From: Pseudomonadota bacterium
GTDB lineage: Bacteria > Pseudomonadota > Gammaproteobacteria > Burkholderiales > Burkholderiaceae_C
DNA length: 64,000 bases
Reading direction: 5' to 3'
NCBI GenBank assembly: GCA_031119395.1
Contig: JAVHYA010000006.1
Span: 31,748 to 95,747 of the forward strand
Position numbers and translations under genes: made by a program. This document shows, piece by piece, positions 8,662 to 17,107 of this stretch (positions are counted from its first letter, which is position 1; every line of letters starts with the position of its first letter). The notes under the pieces were generated by a model. It was given only the letters and a program-made list of their open reading frames with translations, made no database searches and was not told the origin of the DNA.

Positions 8662-10425
8662 TCAGGGGGTGGCCGCGGCGTCGCCGTTGACCCAGGTCTT
8701 GACGATGTTGGCCACGGCGACGGGGTTCTGGCGGGCCATCTGGCGCGCTCCCTCGAGCCGTGCCTGCTCGGGCACCTCGCTGCTCGCCGTCCCCGCAAGA
8801 CGCTCGACCTCGGGCCCGGCCAAAGCCGGGCGCTGCGGCTCGTCGGCAATCAGGGCACTCAGCTGCGCGCCCTGCGCAGGCACCACGGGCGCAGGCCGGT
8901 GGCTGGCCAGCACCTTGATGCCGGGCCGCACGAAGCCGAAGAGCACCACCGCGCCGAGCAGCGCCAGGGCCACGGGCCACGCCAGGCCGCGCACCATGTC
9001 GAGCATCTCGGGCCGCTTCCACAAGGGCAGCTCCGCCGGTGCACCCACGTCCACCAGGAAGGGTGCGTTCATCAGGTTGACCGAATCCCCGCGCTCCTTG
9101 CTGTAGCCGATGCTTTCGCGTACCAGCGCGGTCATCTGTTCGATCTGCTGCGCCGACAGCGCGGTGGGCGTGACCTTGCCCTGGGCATCGCCGACGCTGG
9201 CATAGTTCACCACCACGGCCGCGCTCAGCCGGCGCACCTGGCCGGTCGCTCCGCGAACGGTCTTGACGGTCTTGTCGACCTCGTAGTTGGTCACCGATTC
9301 GCGCCGGCCGGGCGGACGGGCCGGCGCGCCGGCCGCTGCGCCCGCACCGGCACCCGCCGACAGTGGCGCAGCCGAGCCGTTGATGGGCGCGGACGCCGGG
9401 CCGGGCGGCTGGTTGGACGTCGCGCCGGGAACCCCACCGGCCGCGGCCGCCGCTGCGGCGCCGCCAGTGGTTTCGACGGTCTGCTGGCTGCGCACCGCGC
9501 TCACCTCGGCGGCCAGATTGGGCTTGTGCTCCTCGGACGTGGCCTCGGTCTGCGAGAAATCGACATCCGCCGTGACCTGGGCCTTGACGTTCTGGCGGCC
9601 GACCACCGGCTCGAGGATGTCCAGGATGCGGCGCGTGAGCTGCTGCTCGATCTGCTGGGTGTAGGCCAGTTGCTGTGCATCGGCCGCGCCGCCGGCGCCG
9701 CCTTCACCGGTGGTCGACAGCAGCTTGCCGGTGTCGTCCACCACGCTCACCGCGGCAGGCGTGAGTTCGGGCACGCTGGATGCCACCAGGTGCACGATGC
9801 CGGCCACCTGGTTCCGCTCGAGCGTGCGGCCCGGGTAAAGAGACAACAGCACCGACGCGGAAGGCTTGAGCTGCTCCCGGAAAAAGCCGTTCTGCTGGGG
9901 CAGCGCCAGGTGCACCCGTGCGCTCTGGACCGACCCCAGGGCCTGGATCGACCGCGTGAGCTCGCCCTCCAGCGCGCGCTGGAAGCTGAGCTTCTCCTGA
10001 AACTGCGTCATCCCGAAACGGGCGTTGTCGGTCAGTTCGTAGCCGGCCACCGATCCCTTGGGCAGCCCTTGCGACGCCAGGCGCAGGCGCACGTCATGCA
10101 CCTTGTCGGCAGGCACCAGCACTGCGCCGCCGCCCTCCGAGTACTTGTAGGGGATGTTCATCTGCGCCAACTGGGCCACGATGGCGCCGCCGTCCTTGTC
10201 GGCGAGGTTGGTGTAGAGCACGCGCCAGTCCGGCGTGCGCGCCAGCGCCACCGCGGCCACCAGCAGGGCAACCATGAGCGCCAGCCCGATGCCCAAGCGC
10301 ATGCGCTGGGCCGGCGAGAGCGTGGAGAGCCTGGACGTCCAGGCAGGCGCGCCGGGGTTGGCGGAAGCGTTGGTGGTGAGGGCGACGGCGGACATGGGGC
10401 GGCTGGTGGCAATCGGAGGCGGCAT
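8662..10425 (-). CDS. fliF: Flagellar MS-ring protein FliF
   Basis: FliF builds the MS ring, the first structure of the basal body. The 587-residue product has an N-terminal membrane helix (about residues 55-77), ring-building motifs (GGAVLVPADKVHDVRLRLAS, RVHLALPQQNGFFRE), an Ala/Gly/Pro-rich linker near residues 320-375, a second membrane helix (about 455-480) and a C-terminal FliG-binding tail ending ARQMARQNPVAVANIVKTWV. The start is uncertain: the ATG at 10425 has AAGG and GGGG upstream, while the ATG at 10395 gives the more common MSAVAL-type N-terminus. Confidence 0.93.
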   Translation of the reverse strand: MPPPIATSRPMSAVALTTNASANPGAPAWTSRLSTLSPAQRMRLGIGLALMVALLVAAVALARTPDWRVLYTNLADKDGGAIVAQLAQMNIPYKYSEGGGAVLVPADKVHDVRLRLASQGLPKGSVAGYELTDNARFGMTQFQEKLSFQRALEGELTRSIQALGSVQSARVHLALPQQNGFFREQLKPSASVLLSLYPGRTLERNQVAGIVHLVASSVPELTPAAVSVVDDTGKLLSTTGEGGAGGAADAQQLAYTQQIEQQLTRRILDILEPVVGRQNVKAQVTADVDFSQTEATSEEHKPNLAAEVSAVRSQQTVETTGGAAAAAAAGGVPGATSNQPPGPASAPINGSAAPLSAGAGAGAAAGAPARPPGRRESVTNYEVDKTVKTVRGATGQVRRLSAAVVVNYASVGDAQGKVTPTALSAQQIEQMTALVRESIGYSKERGDSVNLMNAPFLVDVGAPAELPLWKRPEMLDMVRGLAWPVALALLGAVVLFGFVRPGIKVLASHRPAPVVPAQGAQLSALIADEPQRPALAGPEVERLAGTASSEVPEQARLEGARQMARQNPVAVANIVKTWVNGDAAATP

Positions 10426-10445
10426 CCTTGCCACCCCGCTGCGAC

Positions 10446-10458
10446 GGATTATTCGGGC
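10446..10458 (-). promoter_or_regulatory. Possible -10 element of the fliFGHIJK operon (CCCGAATAAT)
   Basis: The fliF/fliE gap carries, on the minus strand, the same CCCGAATAAT ten-mer found before fliL. If it is a -10 box, transcription would begin around 10440, leaving a short leader to the fliF ATG at 10425 or a longer one to 10395. No convincing -35 box is visible. Assignment is by comparison within this window only. Confidence 0.3.
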
Positions 10459-10476
10459 ACGCCCCACGCGCATAAG

Positions 10477-10484
10477 GCCGATAA
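10477..10484 (+). promoter_or_regulatory. Sigma28-type -10 octamer (GCCGATAA) upstream of fliE
   Basis: A perfect match to the FliA/sigma28 -10 consensus GCCGATAA lies 65 bases before the fliE ATG in the correct orientation. No TAAA-like -35 box lies at the right distance (the bases there read GCACGC), so promoter activity is doubtful. fliE is normally a class II gene. Confidence 0.25.
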
Positions 10485-10548
10485 AGCAGCCGTTTTTGCC
10501 CTATTTCTCGGGGATCGACGGCGCGCGGGCGGCCCTAGCATCCACGCC

Positions 10549-10854
10549 ATGGACTTCAAGCTCTCTCCCGTTTCGCCCGCCGCCCTCGCGCGACCCGCCG
10601 TGGCGCCCCGAACGGTGTCGGCGGGCGCGGAAGCCGGCTTCTCCACCGCGCTGTCGGGGGCGCTCAAGTCGCTCAGCGCGTCGCAGGCCGAAGCGACGCA
10701 GATGCAGCGGGAAGTGCAGATGGAGAACCCCCAGGTGAGCCTGGAGCAGACCATGGTGTCGATGCAGAAGGCCCAGATCGGCTTTCAGGCCGCGCTGCAC
10801 GTGCGCAACCGCATGGTGCAGGCCTACACCGACATCATGAACATGCAGGTCTGA
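10549..10854 (+). CDS. fliE: Flagellar hook-basal body protein FliE
   Basis: FliE is the export substrate that joins the MS ring to the rod. The 101-residue product carries the conserved C-terminal region with VSLEQTMVSMQKAQIGFQAA and RNRMVQAYTDIMNMQV, hallmarks of FliE. It is transcribed divergently from fliF and converges on fliT, so it stands alone. No strong ribosome binding site is visible, but the ATG is the only start giving the normal length. Confidence 0.95.
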   Translation: MDFKLSPVSPAALARPAVAPRTVSAGAEAGFSTALSGALKSLSASQAEATQMQREVQMENPQVSLEQTMVSMQKAQIGFQAALHVRNRMVQAYTDIMNMQV

Positions 10855-10927
10855 CGCGGCGGGCGGGGCTGGCGCTCGTCGTGCGTGCCGCGCCGGCAAC
10901 CAAGCTGCACACCCTCGTGCCAGCGCT

Positions 10928-11227
10928 TCAGTGGATCATCTGAAGGCTGCCCTCGAACATGTTCGCCACGTCGTTGAGCCAGGGCTCGGCCAGCACCCGG
11001 ATCTCGGCGTCGTTGCGCAGGATGCGCTGCATGATGCGGGTCTTTTCCGCGCGGTCTTCGCGGGGCAGCTCCTCGCTCTTGCCGCGGTAGCGCAGCTGCT
11101 CGATCAGGACGGCACAGGCGCCCTCGCAACGCACGACATCGTCCCAGTCCTCGCGCCGTGCAGCCTCGAGCATCTGCAGACTGGCTGCCTCGATGGCCTT
11201 GTAGTAGTCAAGCAGTCGGTCTTGCAT
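10928..11227 (-). CDS. fliT: Flagellar export chaperone FliT
   Basis: FliT is the cytoplasmic chaperone of the cap protein FliD and in enterics also binds FlhDC as a negative regulator. The 99-residue product is a helical protein beginning MQDRLLDYYKAIEAASLQM, the usual FliT opening. I chose the ATG at 11227 because GGAG lies 6 bases upstream; an ATG four codons earlier (MELL) is the alternative. It is the last gene of the fliCDST series. Sequence similarity in the family is low, so the call leans on position. Confidence 0.85.
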   Translation of the reverse strand: MQDRLLDYYKAIEAASLQMLEAARREDWDDVVRCEGACAVLIEQLRYRGKSEELPREDRAEKTRIMQRILRNDAEIRVLAEPWLNDVANMFEGSLQMIH

Positions 11228-11268
11228 GAGAAGCTCCATCGGGCATTCTGTTCCTGTCTGCCTGACGC

Positions 11269-11709
11269 TCAAGCCGCGAGGAGTGGCGCAGCCGCTGCGG
11301 GCGCCTTCGCCGCCGCCGTCTGTCCGATCTCCTGCCAGGCCTGCGCCACCGGCGCGATCAGTGCGGCGACCTCGGCCACGGCCTGTGCGTCGTTGCGAAG
11401 GTTGGCGACCGTGAGGCGCGACACGCAATAGTCGTACAGCGCACCGAGTCTCTCGGCCAGCTCGCCGCCCTGGGCACTGTCCAGCCCGCCCTTGAGGCCT
11501 TCATCGAGGAAGCGGATCGCCCGGCCGAGCTGCGTGCCCTTGGCCACGATGTCACCACGGTGCAATGCGGCCTCCGCCTGCGCCAGCGCATGGCGCAGGC
11601 CGCCGAAGACCAGGTCGATGAGCTGGTGCGGGCTCGCGCCGTCCACGTTGGTCTCGACACTCACCTTGCGGTAGGCGTTGGCGGCTCTGGCGTACGGGGC
11701 AATGTACAT
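11269..11709 (-). CDS. fliS: Flagellin export chaperone FliS
   Basis: FliS binds the disordered C-terminus of flagellin in the cytoplasm and prevents early polymerisation. The 146-residue product starts with Y-rich YIAPYARAANAYRKVSVETN and contains SPHQLIDLVFGGLRHALAQA, both typical of FliS. An Ala-rich C-terminal tail (about 20 residues) makes it slightly longer than enteric FliS. A GGAAGAAG-type ribosome binding site precedes the ATG. It lies 157 bases downstream of fliD. Confidence 0.95.
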   Translation of the reverse strand: MYIAPYARAANAYRKVSVETNVDGASPHQLIDLVFGGLRHALAQAEAALHRGDIVAKGTQLGRAIRFLDEGLKGGLDSAQGGELAERLGALYDYCVSRLTVANLRNDAQAVAEVAALIAPVAQAWQEIGQTAAAKAPAAAAPLLAA

Positions 11710-11866
11710 GGTGTCTTCTTCCTGCTGCTGTATACCTTCTTTATCGGCATTCCGGGCGCCGACTCAAGGGCTCGGCGCGCTTTTCGTCGATCGGCCGGAG
11801 CAACTCAGGTCCGGGCGGTGCCGATGACGACGGCGCGCACGAGACCGGGGCCCGCGGCCAAGGGCA

Positions 11867-13327
11867 TCAGCTGGTGGACTTGTTCCACTGCGCGATCTGG
11901 TTGGTGATGTAGGTGCTCAGCGAGTTCAGGGAGGCCACCTTGGTGTCCAGCGCCGTGTACTGGGCGCGCAGGCGCGCCTCGGTCGCGGTCAGGCGGTTGT
12001 TCATCGCGTCCTGGTCGTTGCTGTTGGCCTTCTTCTGCTGGTCCAGCGAGGCGGTCTTGCTGGCGATCGCGCCGCCCGTGCCGAGGATGGAATCCATCAG
12101 GCCCTTGAGCTTGAGGCCGAAGCCCTGCGTAGCGTCGTTGCCGGTGGCGTTGGTGAAGAATTTCTGGACGTCGTCCGGCGAGCTGGCCAGCGCTGCGCTG
12201 AACTTGGTGTTGTCGAGCGAGATGCTGCCATCGCCCGTCTTCGAGACGCCGATGCCCAGGCTCGACAGCATCGTGATGTTGCCGGAGGTCGTGGTGCTGA
12301 GCAGTCGTCGCAGGGCGTTCTGCATCGAGACGGTCGTCGAATCGCCCTGCAGCAGCGCCGCCGTCTTGGTCGACGCGTCGTACTTCGTCGCCTGGTTGAG
12401 CATGCTGTTGGTCGCGTTGTAGGCCGTCACGAAATCGCTGGCGAGCTTGGTGATGGCCGTGTTGTCGACCGCCAGGCTCACCTCCACCGCCGACGTCGTT
12501 TCCTTCACGAGCGTCATGCTCAGGCCGGGGACGGTGTTGGACAGCGTGTTCGTTTCCGAGTCGATGCCGATGCCGTTGAGCGTGGCATGCGCGTTCTGCC
12601 CCATCTGCAGGGCGCTCGCCTGAGCCGCGCCCCCCATGCCGAAGGCGCCCGCGCCCGGGTCGAAGGCGAAGCGGGAGAGGCCGGCGTCGTCGGCGTCGTT
12701 CCCGTCGCCATCGATGACCTGCAGGCGAAAGCCCGAGGACACACCGGTGGTGTTGGAGCGCAGCAGCAGACGCTCGCCGGTCGCGTCCGTGACCACCGTG
12801 GCGGTCACGCCCGCATTGGCCGCATTGATCTTGGCCGCCATGCCCGAGACGGTCGCGTCCGCGGCGGTGATGTCGATCGTGATCTCGCTGCTGCCGTCCT
12901 TGGCGACGAAGCTGCCGGAGCTCCAGTTCCCCAGCTGCAGCTTCATGGTGCCGGTTCCTGTCGAGGACCCCGAGGCAACCGCCGCCGAAGCCGCGGACTG
13001 CGCCTTGGCGAGTTGGGAGACCTGGACGCTGAAGCTGGTCGCGGCCGCGCGTGCGCTGTCGACCACCGCGGCCTTGACGACCGTGGCGTCAGAGGACGTG
13101 GCCGTCTTGGCGTTCCAGGCGCTGGCGGTCGCCAGCTTGTTCGCGATGTCCTGCAAGGACGCGAACTGCGACTTGATGGAGCCGTAGGCGGAAATCTTGC
13201 TGTCGATGGTCGTCGCGTTGGTCTGCAGCTTGGTGAGCGGGGCCTTCTCGACGCTCATCAGCTTGGTGATGATCGACTCGACGTCCAGGCCGCTGCCGAT
13301 GCCGGCGGATGAGACGGATGCTGCCAT
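11867..13327 (-). CDS. fliD: Flagellar filament cap protein FliD
   Basis: FliD caps the filament tip and helps flagellin fold into place. The 486-residue product starts MAASVSSAGIGSGLDVESII, the conserved FliD N-terminus, and ends in the coiled C-terminal region (MNNRLTATEARLRAQYTALD, then SLSTYITNQIAQWNKS). I chose the ATG at 13327, preceded by AAGGAGAT at a 6-base spacing, over an in-frame ATG eight codons upstream. It lies between fliC and fliS on the same strand, after the fliC terminator. Confidence 0.96.
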   Translation of the reverse strand: MAASVSSAGIGSGLDVESIITKLMSVEKAPLTKLQTNATTIDSKISAYGSIKSQFASLQDIANKLATASAWNAKTATSSDATVVKAAVVDSARAAATSFSVQVSQLAKAQSAASAAVASGSSTGTGTMKLQLGNWSSGSFVAKDGSSEITIDITAADATVSGMAAKINAANAGVTATVVTDATGERLLLRSNTTGVSSGFRLQVIDGDGNDADDAGLSRFAFDPGAGAFGMGGAAQASALQMGQNAHATLNGIGIDSETNTLSNTVPGLSMTLVKETTSAVEVSLAVDNTAITKLASDFVTAYNATNSMLNQATKYDASTKTAALLQGDSTTVSMQNALRRLLSTTTSGNITMLSSLGIGVSKTGDGSISLDNTKFSAALASSPDDVQKFFTNATGNDATQGFGLKLKGLMDSILGTGGAIASKTASLDQQKKANSNDQDAMNNRLTATEARLRAQYTALDTKVASLNSLSTYITNQIAQWNKSTS

Positions 13328-13375
13328 TCGAGATCTCCTTGAGTGCGTCAACCGCCGCCCGGGATTGCAAAGGGC

Positions 13376-13411
13376 AAAAAGGGCGGCGAACGGAATTTTC
13401 CGTTGGCCGCC
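13376..13411 (-). terminator. Rho-independent terminator of fliC
   Basis: On the minus strand the RNA would form GGCGGC-C-AACGGAA / AA loop / TTCCGTT-C-GCCGCC, a 13-pair stem with one unpaired C on each side, followed by CTTTTT. It sits 60 bases after the fliC stop. The opposite strand also ends in a T-rich run (CTTTTC). It should insulate abundant fliC mRNA from fliD. Confidence 0.85.
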
Positions 13412-13471
13412 TTTTCTTGAAGCGTGCAGGAAGCCGGCGATTCGGCCCCTGCTCCTGCGTTTGCCGAGGTC

Positions 13472-14617
13472 TTACTTCAGCAGCGACAGCACCGTCTGCG
13501 GGATCTGGTTGGCCTGTGCCACCATGGCCGTGCCGGCCTGTTGCAGGATCTGGGCGCGCGACAGGTTGGCGGTTTCGGAGGCGAAGTCGGCATCCTGGAT
13601 GCGGCTGCGTGCGGCAGAGGTGTTCTCGGCCGTCGTCTGCAGGTTCGTCACGACGGACTCGAAGCGGTTCTGGATCGCACCCAGCGTGGCGCGCGAGCTG
13701 TTGACCGATGCCAGGGCACTGTCGAGCTGCGTGATCGCGGCCTGGGCGTTGGTGAACGACGAGACGGTCAGCGAAGCGATGCCGGTCGTGCTGGTCGACG
13801 TACCGAAGGCGCCGGCAGCGAGGCTGTCCGTGGCGTTGGCGCCGGCGCCGCCGACGGTGATGGCCGACGCCGAGGTCAGCGTCAACTGGCCGGAGACGGA
13901 GTCGTACGAAGCGCCGACGCCGGTTTGCGAAGACACGCCGTTGATGGCCGTCGCGAGCTGGGCAGCACGCTCCTGTGCGCTGCCGGCAGCGGCGATCGCA
14001 CCGACGGACACGTTGTTGATGGTCAGGCCACCGGCCGTGATGGCGTTCGCGAAGCCGGTCAGGCCACTGGCCGCGACCGAGCCTTCGACGCGGGTCGTCG
14101 TGCCGCCGAGCGCGGCGGTGCCGACGTTGGCGATGCTGGTGATCGAGATCGTCTGGCCGGCGTTGGCACCGACCTGGAAGGCGACGCCGTTGAACGAGCC
14201 GTCGAGCAGGTTGCGGCCGTTGAAGGAGGTCTGCGCAGAGACGCGGTTGATTTCCGAGGACAGCTGCGAGAACTCGGCTTGGAGCGCGTCGCGGTCGACC
14301 TGCGAGTTCGTGCCGTTGGATGCCTGCACGGCCAGTTCACGCATGCGCTGCAGGTTGTTGCCGACCTGGCCCAGTGCGCCTTCGGCGGTCTGCGCCAGCG
14401 AGATGCCGTCGTTGGCGTTGCGCACCGCCTGGTTCAGGCCACGCACCTGGGAGCTCATGCGCTCGGAGATCGCGAGGCCGGCGGCGTCGTCCTTGGCGCT
14501 GTTGATGCGCAGGCCCGAGGACAGGCGCTGCAGGGAGGTGGACAAGGAGGACTGGCTCGCGCTGAGGTTGCGTTGGGCGGTGAGCGAGCTGATGTTGGTG
14601 TTGATGATCGAGGCCAT
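13472..14617 (-). CDS. fliC: Flagellin FliC
   Basis: Flagellin is the filament subunit. The 381-residue product has conserved D0/D1 ends ([18 protein letters not shown] at the start; [20 protein letters not shown] near the end) and a short Ala/Gly/Thr-rich variable centre (about residues 150-290). Residues 89-98, [10 protein letters not shown], match the patch that Toll-like receptor 5 recognises in beta/gamma flagellins. AGGAG lies 9 bases before the ATG, a sigma28-type promoter lies about 100 bases upstream and a strong terminator follows. It is the only flagellin gene in the window. Confidence 0.97.
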   Translation of the reverse strand: MASIINTNISSLTAQRNLSASQSSLSTSLQRLSSGLRINSAKDDAAGLAISERMSSQVRGLNQAVRNANDGISLAQTAEGALGQVGNNLQRMRELAVQASNGTNSQVDRDALQAEFSQLSSEINRVSAQTSFNGRNLLDGSFNGVAFQVGANAGQTISITSIANVGTAALGGTTTRVEGSVAASGLTGFANAITAGGLTINNVSVGAIAAAGSAQERAAQLATAINGVSSQTGVGASYDSVSGQLTLTSASAITVGGAGANATDSLAAGAFGTSTSTTGIASLTVSSFTNAQAAITQLDSALASVNSSRATLGAIQNRFESVVTNLQTTAENTSAARSRIQDADFASETANLSRAQILQQAGTAMVAQANQIPQTVLSLLK

Positions 14618-15151
14618 GTTGAGTAACTCCTAAACGGATTGATCCGGCATCGCTGCCAATGTCGCCAGTGGGCCACTGGCTTGCCAGACGGACCCGGTCG
14701 GGGCCGCTGAGTGGTTTTCGGGCATCTCAACCCCTGTCTTTAGCGCTTTATTTTTCGAGTCGAACCCTAAAGATTGCGGCGCTGCGGCGGACACGAAGGC
14801 TGTAACAACTGCCGGCGCGGCGGGCCTGTCAGCCACAGGAACTGTTACGAAAAGTTCGTTTTCGCCACACTTTTGCCCGTCGCGGCGATCAATCGGGAGC
14901 AGATTGAGGCAAGCGCGCACTCGCCTTTTCTTACATCTTTGGTATTCGAACCCTCGAGATTGCAACTCGCACAACGAGGTCTTTTGTTTTCTAAATCGTC
15001 TAGTTGAACACTTTGGTTGTAGGCAAACAGCCCGCGGCGATGTCAGACAGGGAGACACAGGGAACAGCGAAGTGCCTATTAAAGTTTTTGTTACGAAATA
15101 CACAATTTGCTCATCACACCGGGTCGCCGACCCCAGCGGATGTAACCGAAT
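14618..15151. other. Intergenic region between fliC and flhD (about 530 bases)
   Basis: This divergent gap holds the fliC leader and its sigma28-type promoter on the left. On the right is a stretch markedly richer in A+T than the surroundings (about 14930-15115) that should carry the flhDC promoter and its regulatory sites. I could not identify a convincing sigma70 -35/-10 pair or a CRP-like site. I see no credible gene or RNA here. Confidence 0.6.
14715..14742 (-). promoter_or_regulatory. Sigma28 (FliA)-type promoter of fliC
   Basis: Read on the minus strand, CTAAAG, 14 bases, then GCCCGAAAA, close to the FliA consensus CTAAAG-N14-GCCGATAA. The -10 end lies about 98 bases before the fliC ATG. 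FliA and its anti-sigma factor FlgM are both encoded in this window, so late control of fliC is expected. Confidence 0.8.
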
Positions 15152-15484
15152 ATGACGAGCGAACAGATCCTGGCCGAGATCAAAGAGGCCAACCTCACCT
15201 ACCTCATGCTGGCCCAGAGCCTCATCCGCAAGGACAAGCCCCAGGCCCTGTTCCGTCTGGGCATTTCCGAGGAATCGGCCGACCTGCTGGAAACGCTGTC
15301 GCCTGCGCAGGTGATGAAGCTGGCGTCGGGCAACATGCTGCTGTGCCGATTCCGCGCAGACGACAACATGGTCTGGAGCCTCCTGACCAACCACAACCTG
15401 CAGGGGCGCACTGCCAACGACGCGACCACCCGGCTGCACGCCAACATCGTGATGTCGGGACGCTTCGCCGACGCGGCGTCCTGA
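15152..15484 (+). CDS. flhD: Flagellar master transcriptional regulator FlhD
   Basis: FlhD forms the FlhD4C2 complex with FlhC, the class I activator of flagellar genes. The 110-residue product contains the family core (ANLTYLMLAQSLIRKDKPQA, then SPAQVMKLASGNMLLCRFRA) and has normal length. The ribosome binding site is weak. flhC follows after 24 bases. The presence of flhDC implies the enteric-type hierarchy FlhDC then FliA, agreeing with the sigma28 sites found here. Confidence 0.95.
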   Translation: MTSEQILAEIKEANLTYLMLAQSLIRKDKPQALFRLGISEESADLLETLSPAQVMKLASGNMLLCRFRADDNMVWSLLTNHNLQGRTANDATTRLHANIVMSGRFADAAS

Positions 15485-15508
15485 CCGCAGGGGCAAGGAG
15501 CGACGAGC

Positions 15509-16048
15509 ATGGCCACGAACAAGAGCGTCCTGAACGAATCGCGCCAGATCGACCGGGCCATCAGCCTGATCGAGATGGGCGCACGCCTGCAGGTCCTGGA
15601 GAGCGAGACCGAGCTGTCCTACGAACGGCTGCTGCGCCTGTACAAGGAGGTGGCTGGCCGCTCGCCGTCCAAGGGCCAGCTGCCGTTCTCGACCGACTGG
15701 TTCCTCACGTGGCAGCCCAACATCCATGCCTCGTTGTTCCAGAACATCTACACCTACCTGTCCAAGACCAGTTCGCTCGAGAGCATCGACCTGTTGATCA
15801 AGGCCTATCAGCTCTACACCGAGCAGGTGGGCGCCTGCGCGCTCGAGCCGCTGCTGTCGATCACCCGTGCCTGGCGTCTCACGCGCTTCGTGGACAACGA
15901 CATGCTGCACATGACGGCCTGCAGTTGCTGCGGCGGCCACTTCATCACCGAGCCGTACGAGAACGCCCGCCACTTCGTCTGCGGCCTGTGCGAGCCGCCG
16001 GCCCGGGCCGGCAAGGGCGCGGGCACGGGCGGGATTCAGCTGCAGTGA
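15509..16048 (+). CDS. flhC: Flagellar master transcriptional regulator FlhC
   Basis: FlhC is the zinc-binding DNA-contacting partner of FlhD. The 179-residue product has the conserved start region (RQIDRAISLIEMGARLQVLE) and a C-terminal cysteine cluster, C138, C140, C141 and C158/C161 (CSCCGGHF, then CGLC), supplying the zinc ligands. It begins 24 bases after flhD behind an AAGGAGCGACGAGC-type ribosome binding site and is followed by a terminator. Confidence 0.96.
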   Translation: MATNKSVLNESRQIDRAISLIEMGARLQVLESETELSYERLLRLYKEVAGRSPSKGQLPFSTDWFLTWQPNIHASLFQNIYTYLSKTSSLESIDLLIKAYQLYTEQVGACALEPLLSITRAWRLTRFVDNDMLHMTACSCCGGHFITEPYENARHFVCGLCEPPARAGKGAGTGGIQLQ

Positions 16049-16083
16049 TTGTGTTCGGCGCAGACCGGGCGGAAACCGCAAAT

Positions 16084-16107
16084 AGGGGCCCCTGACGGCC
16101 CCTTTTT
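16084..16107 (+). terminator. Rho-independent terminator after flhC
   Basis: AGGGGCC, loop CCTGAC, GGCCCCT, then a run of five T: a 7-pair GC-rich stem with a T tail 36 bases after the flhC stop. It should separate flhDC from motAB, at least partly. Confidence 0.75.
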
Positions 16108-16200
16108 CATGGACCGCACGCCCGCGGACACAGGCCCAATAGCGTCTACCGCCGAAGCGCCCCGAGCCTGAAGCGCCCTCCCCGTTCCTCCTCACACGCC

Positions 16201-17058
16201 ATGTTCGTCATCATCGGTTACCTGGTCGCGCTGGGCTGCATCTTCGGCGGCTACATCATCCACGGCGGCAACATCGCCGTGGTGCTGCACGCCCTTCCCA
16301 TCGAGCTGATGGTGATCGGGGGCGGGGCCATCGGCGCCTTCATCGTGAACAACCAGCCCAAGGTGCTCAAGGCCACGGTCAAGATGCTGCCCAAGGCCTT
16401 CCAGGGCTCCAAGTACACGAAGGCGCGCTACATGGAACTGATGGCGATGCTCTACGACATCCTGCAGAAGGCGCGCAAGGACGGCCTGATGTCCATCGAG
16501 AAGGACGTCGAGGCGCCGGCCGAATCCCCCATCTTCCAGGCGTACCCGACGGTGGGCAAGGACCACCACGTGGTCGAGTTCACGACCGACTACCTGCGCA
16601 TGATGGTGTCGGGCAACCTCAACTCCCACGAGATCGAGGCCCTCATGGACAGCGAGATCGAGACGCACCACCAGGAATCGCATGCGCCGGTGTCGGCCAT
16701 CGCGCGACTGGCTGGCGGCCTGCCCGCCTTCGGCATCGTGGCGGCGGTGCTTGGCGTGGTGAACACCATGGGCTCGGTCGGGCAGCCGCCCGCCGTCCTG
16801 GGTGCCATGATCGGCTCCGCGCTCGTGGGGACCTTCCTGGGCATCCTGCTGGCCTACGGCATCGTCGAACCGCTGGGCGGCCTGCTCGAGCAGAAGTCCG
16901 AGGATGGCACCAAGGAGTTGCAATGCATCAAGACCACGCTGCTGGCCAGCATGCAGGGCTACAACCCGACCACGGCCATCGAGTTCGGCCGCAAGGTGCT
17001 GTTCTCCACCGAACGCCCCACCTTCAACGAGCTTGAAAGCCACGTGAAGAAGAAGTAG
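16201..17058 (+). CDS. motA: Flagellar motor stator protein MotA
   Basis: MotA is the inner-membrane stator subunit that, with MotB, converts proton flow into torque. The 285-residue product has four membrane helices (about 2-20, 33-50, 170-190 and 200-222) and a large cytoplasmic loop with R92 and E100, equivalent to E. coli R90 and E98 that meet FliG. The motif GGLPAFGIVAAVLGVVNTMG carries the conserved proline. It follows a terminator and precedes motB by 49 bases. Confidence 0.97.
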   Translation: MFVIIGYLVALGCIFGGYIIHGGNIAVVLHALPIELMVIGGGAIGAFIVNNQPKVLKATVKMLPKAFQGSKYTKARYMELMAMLYDILQKARKDGLMSIEKDVEAPAESPIFQAYPTVGKDHHVVEFTTDYLRMMVSGNLNSHEIEALMDSEIETHHQESHAPVSAIARLAGGLPAFGIVAAVLGVVNTMGSVGQPPAVLGAMIGSALVGTFLGILLAYGIVEPLGGLLEQKSEDGTKELQCIKTTLLASMQGYNPTTAIEFGRKVLFSTERPTFNELESHVKKK

Positions 17059-17107
17059 CGCAGCCCCCGCGCTCCGACACCGCTCACCCGCACACCAGGA
17101 CCCCCTC

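Noticed and set aside
9290..9480. Ala/Gly/Pro-rich insert in FliF as a possible insertion or frameshift
   Set aside because: The frame is continuous and a low-complexity linker before the second membrane helix is common in FliF of this order.
7567..10548. Long plus-strand open frame opposite fliH, fliG and fliF that runs into fliE
   Set aside because: Antisense artefact of GC-rich codon use; only its last 101 codons (fliE) are a real gene.
13440..13471. Possible sigma28 promoter before fliD (GCCGAATC with CAAA upstream)
   Set aside because: Spacing is 13 rather than 15 and the -35 is poor; it also lies upstream of the fliC terminator.
14767..14794. Sigma28-like CTAAAG-N14-GCGGACAC on the plus strand pointing to flhDC
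   Set aside because: The -35 is good but the -10 matches only about five of eight positions, and it lies about 360 bases from flhD; not enough to claim FliA control of the master regulator.
16150..16160. GCCGAAGC before motA as a sigma28 -10 box
   Set aside because: No TAAA-like -35 at 14-15 bases upstream and two mismatches in the -10.
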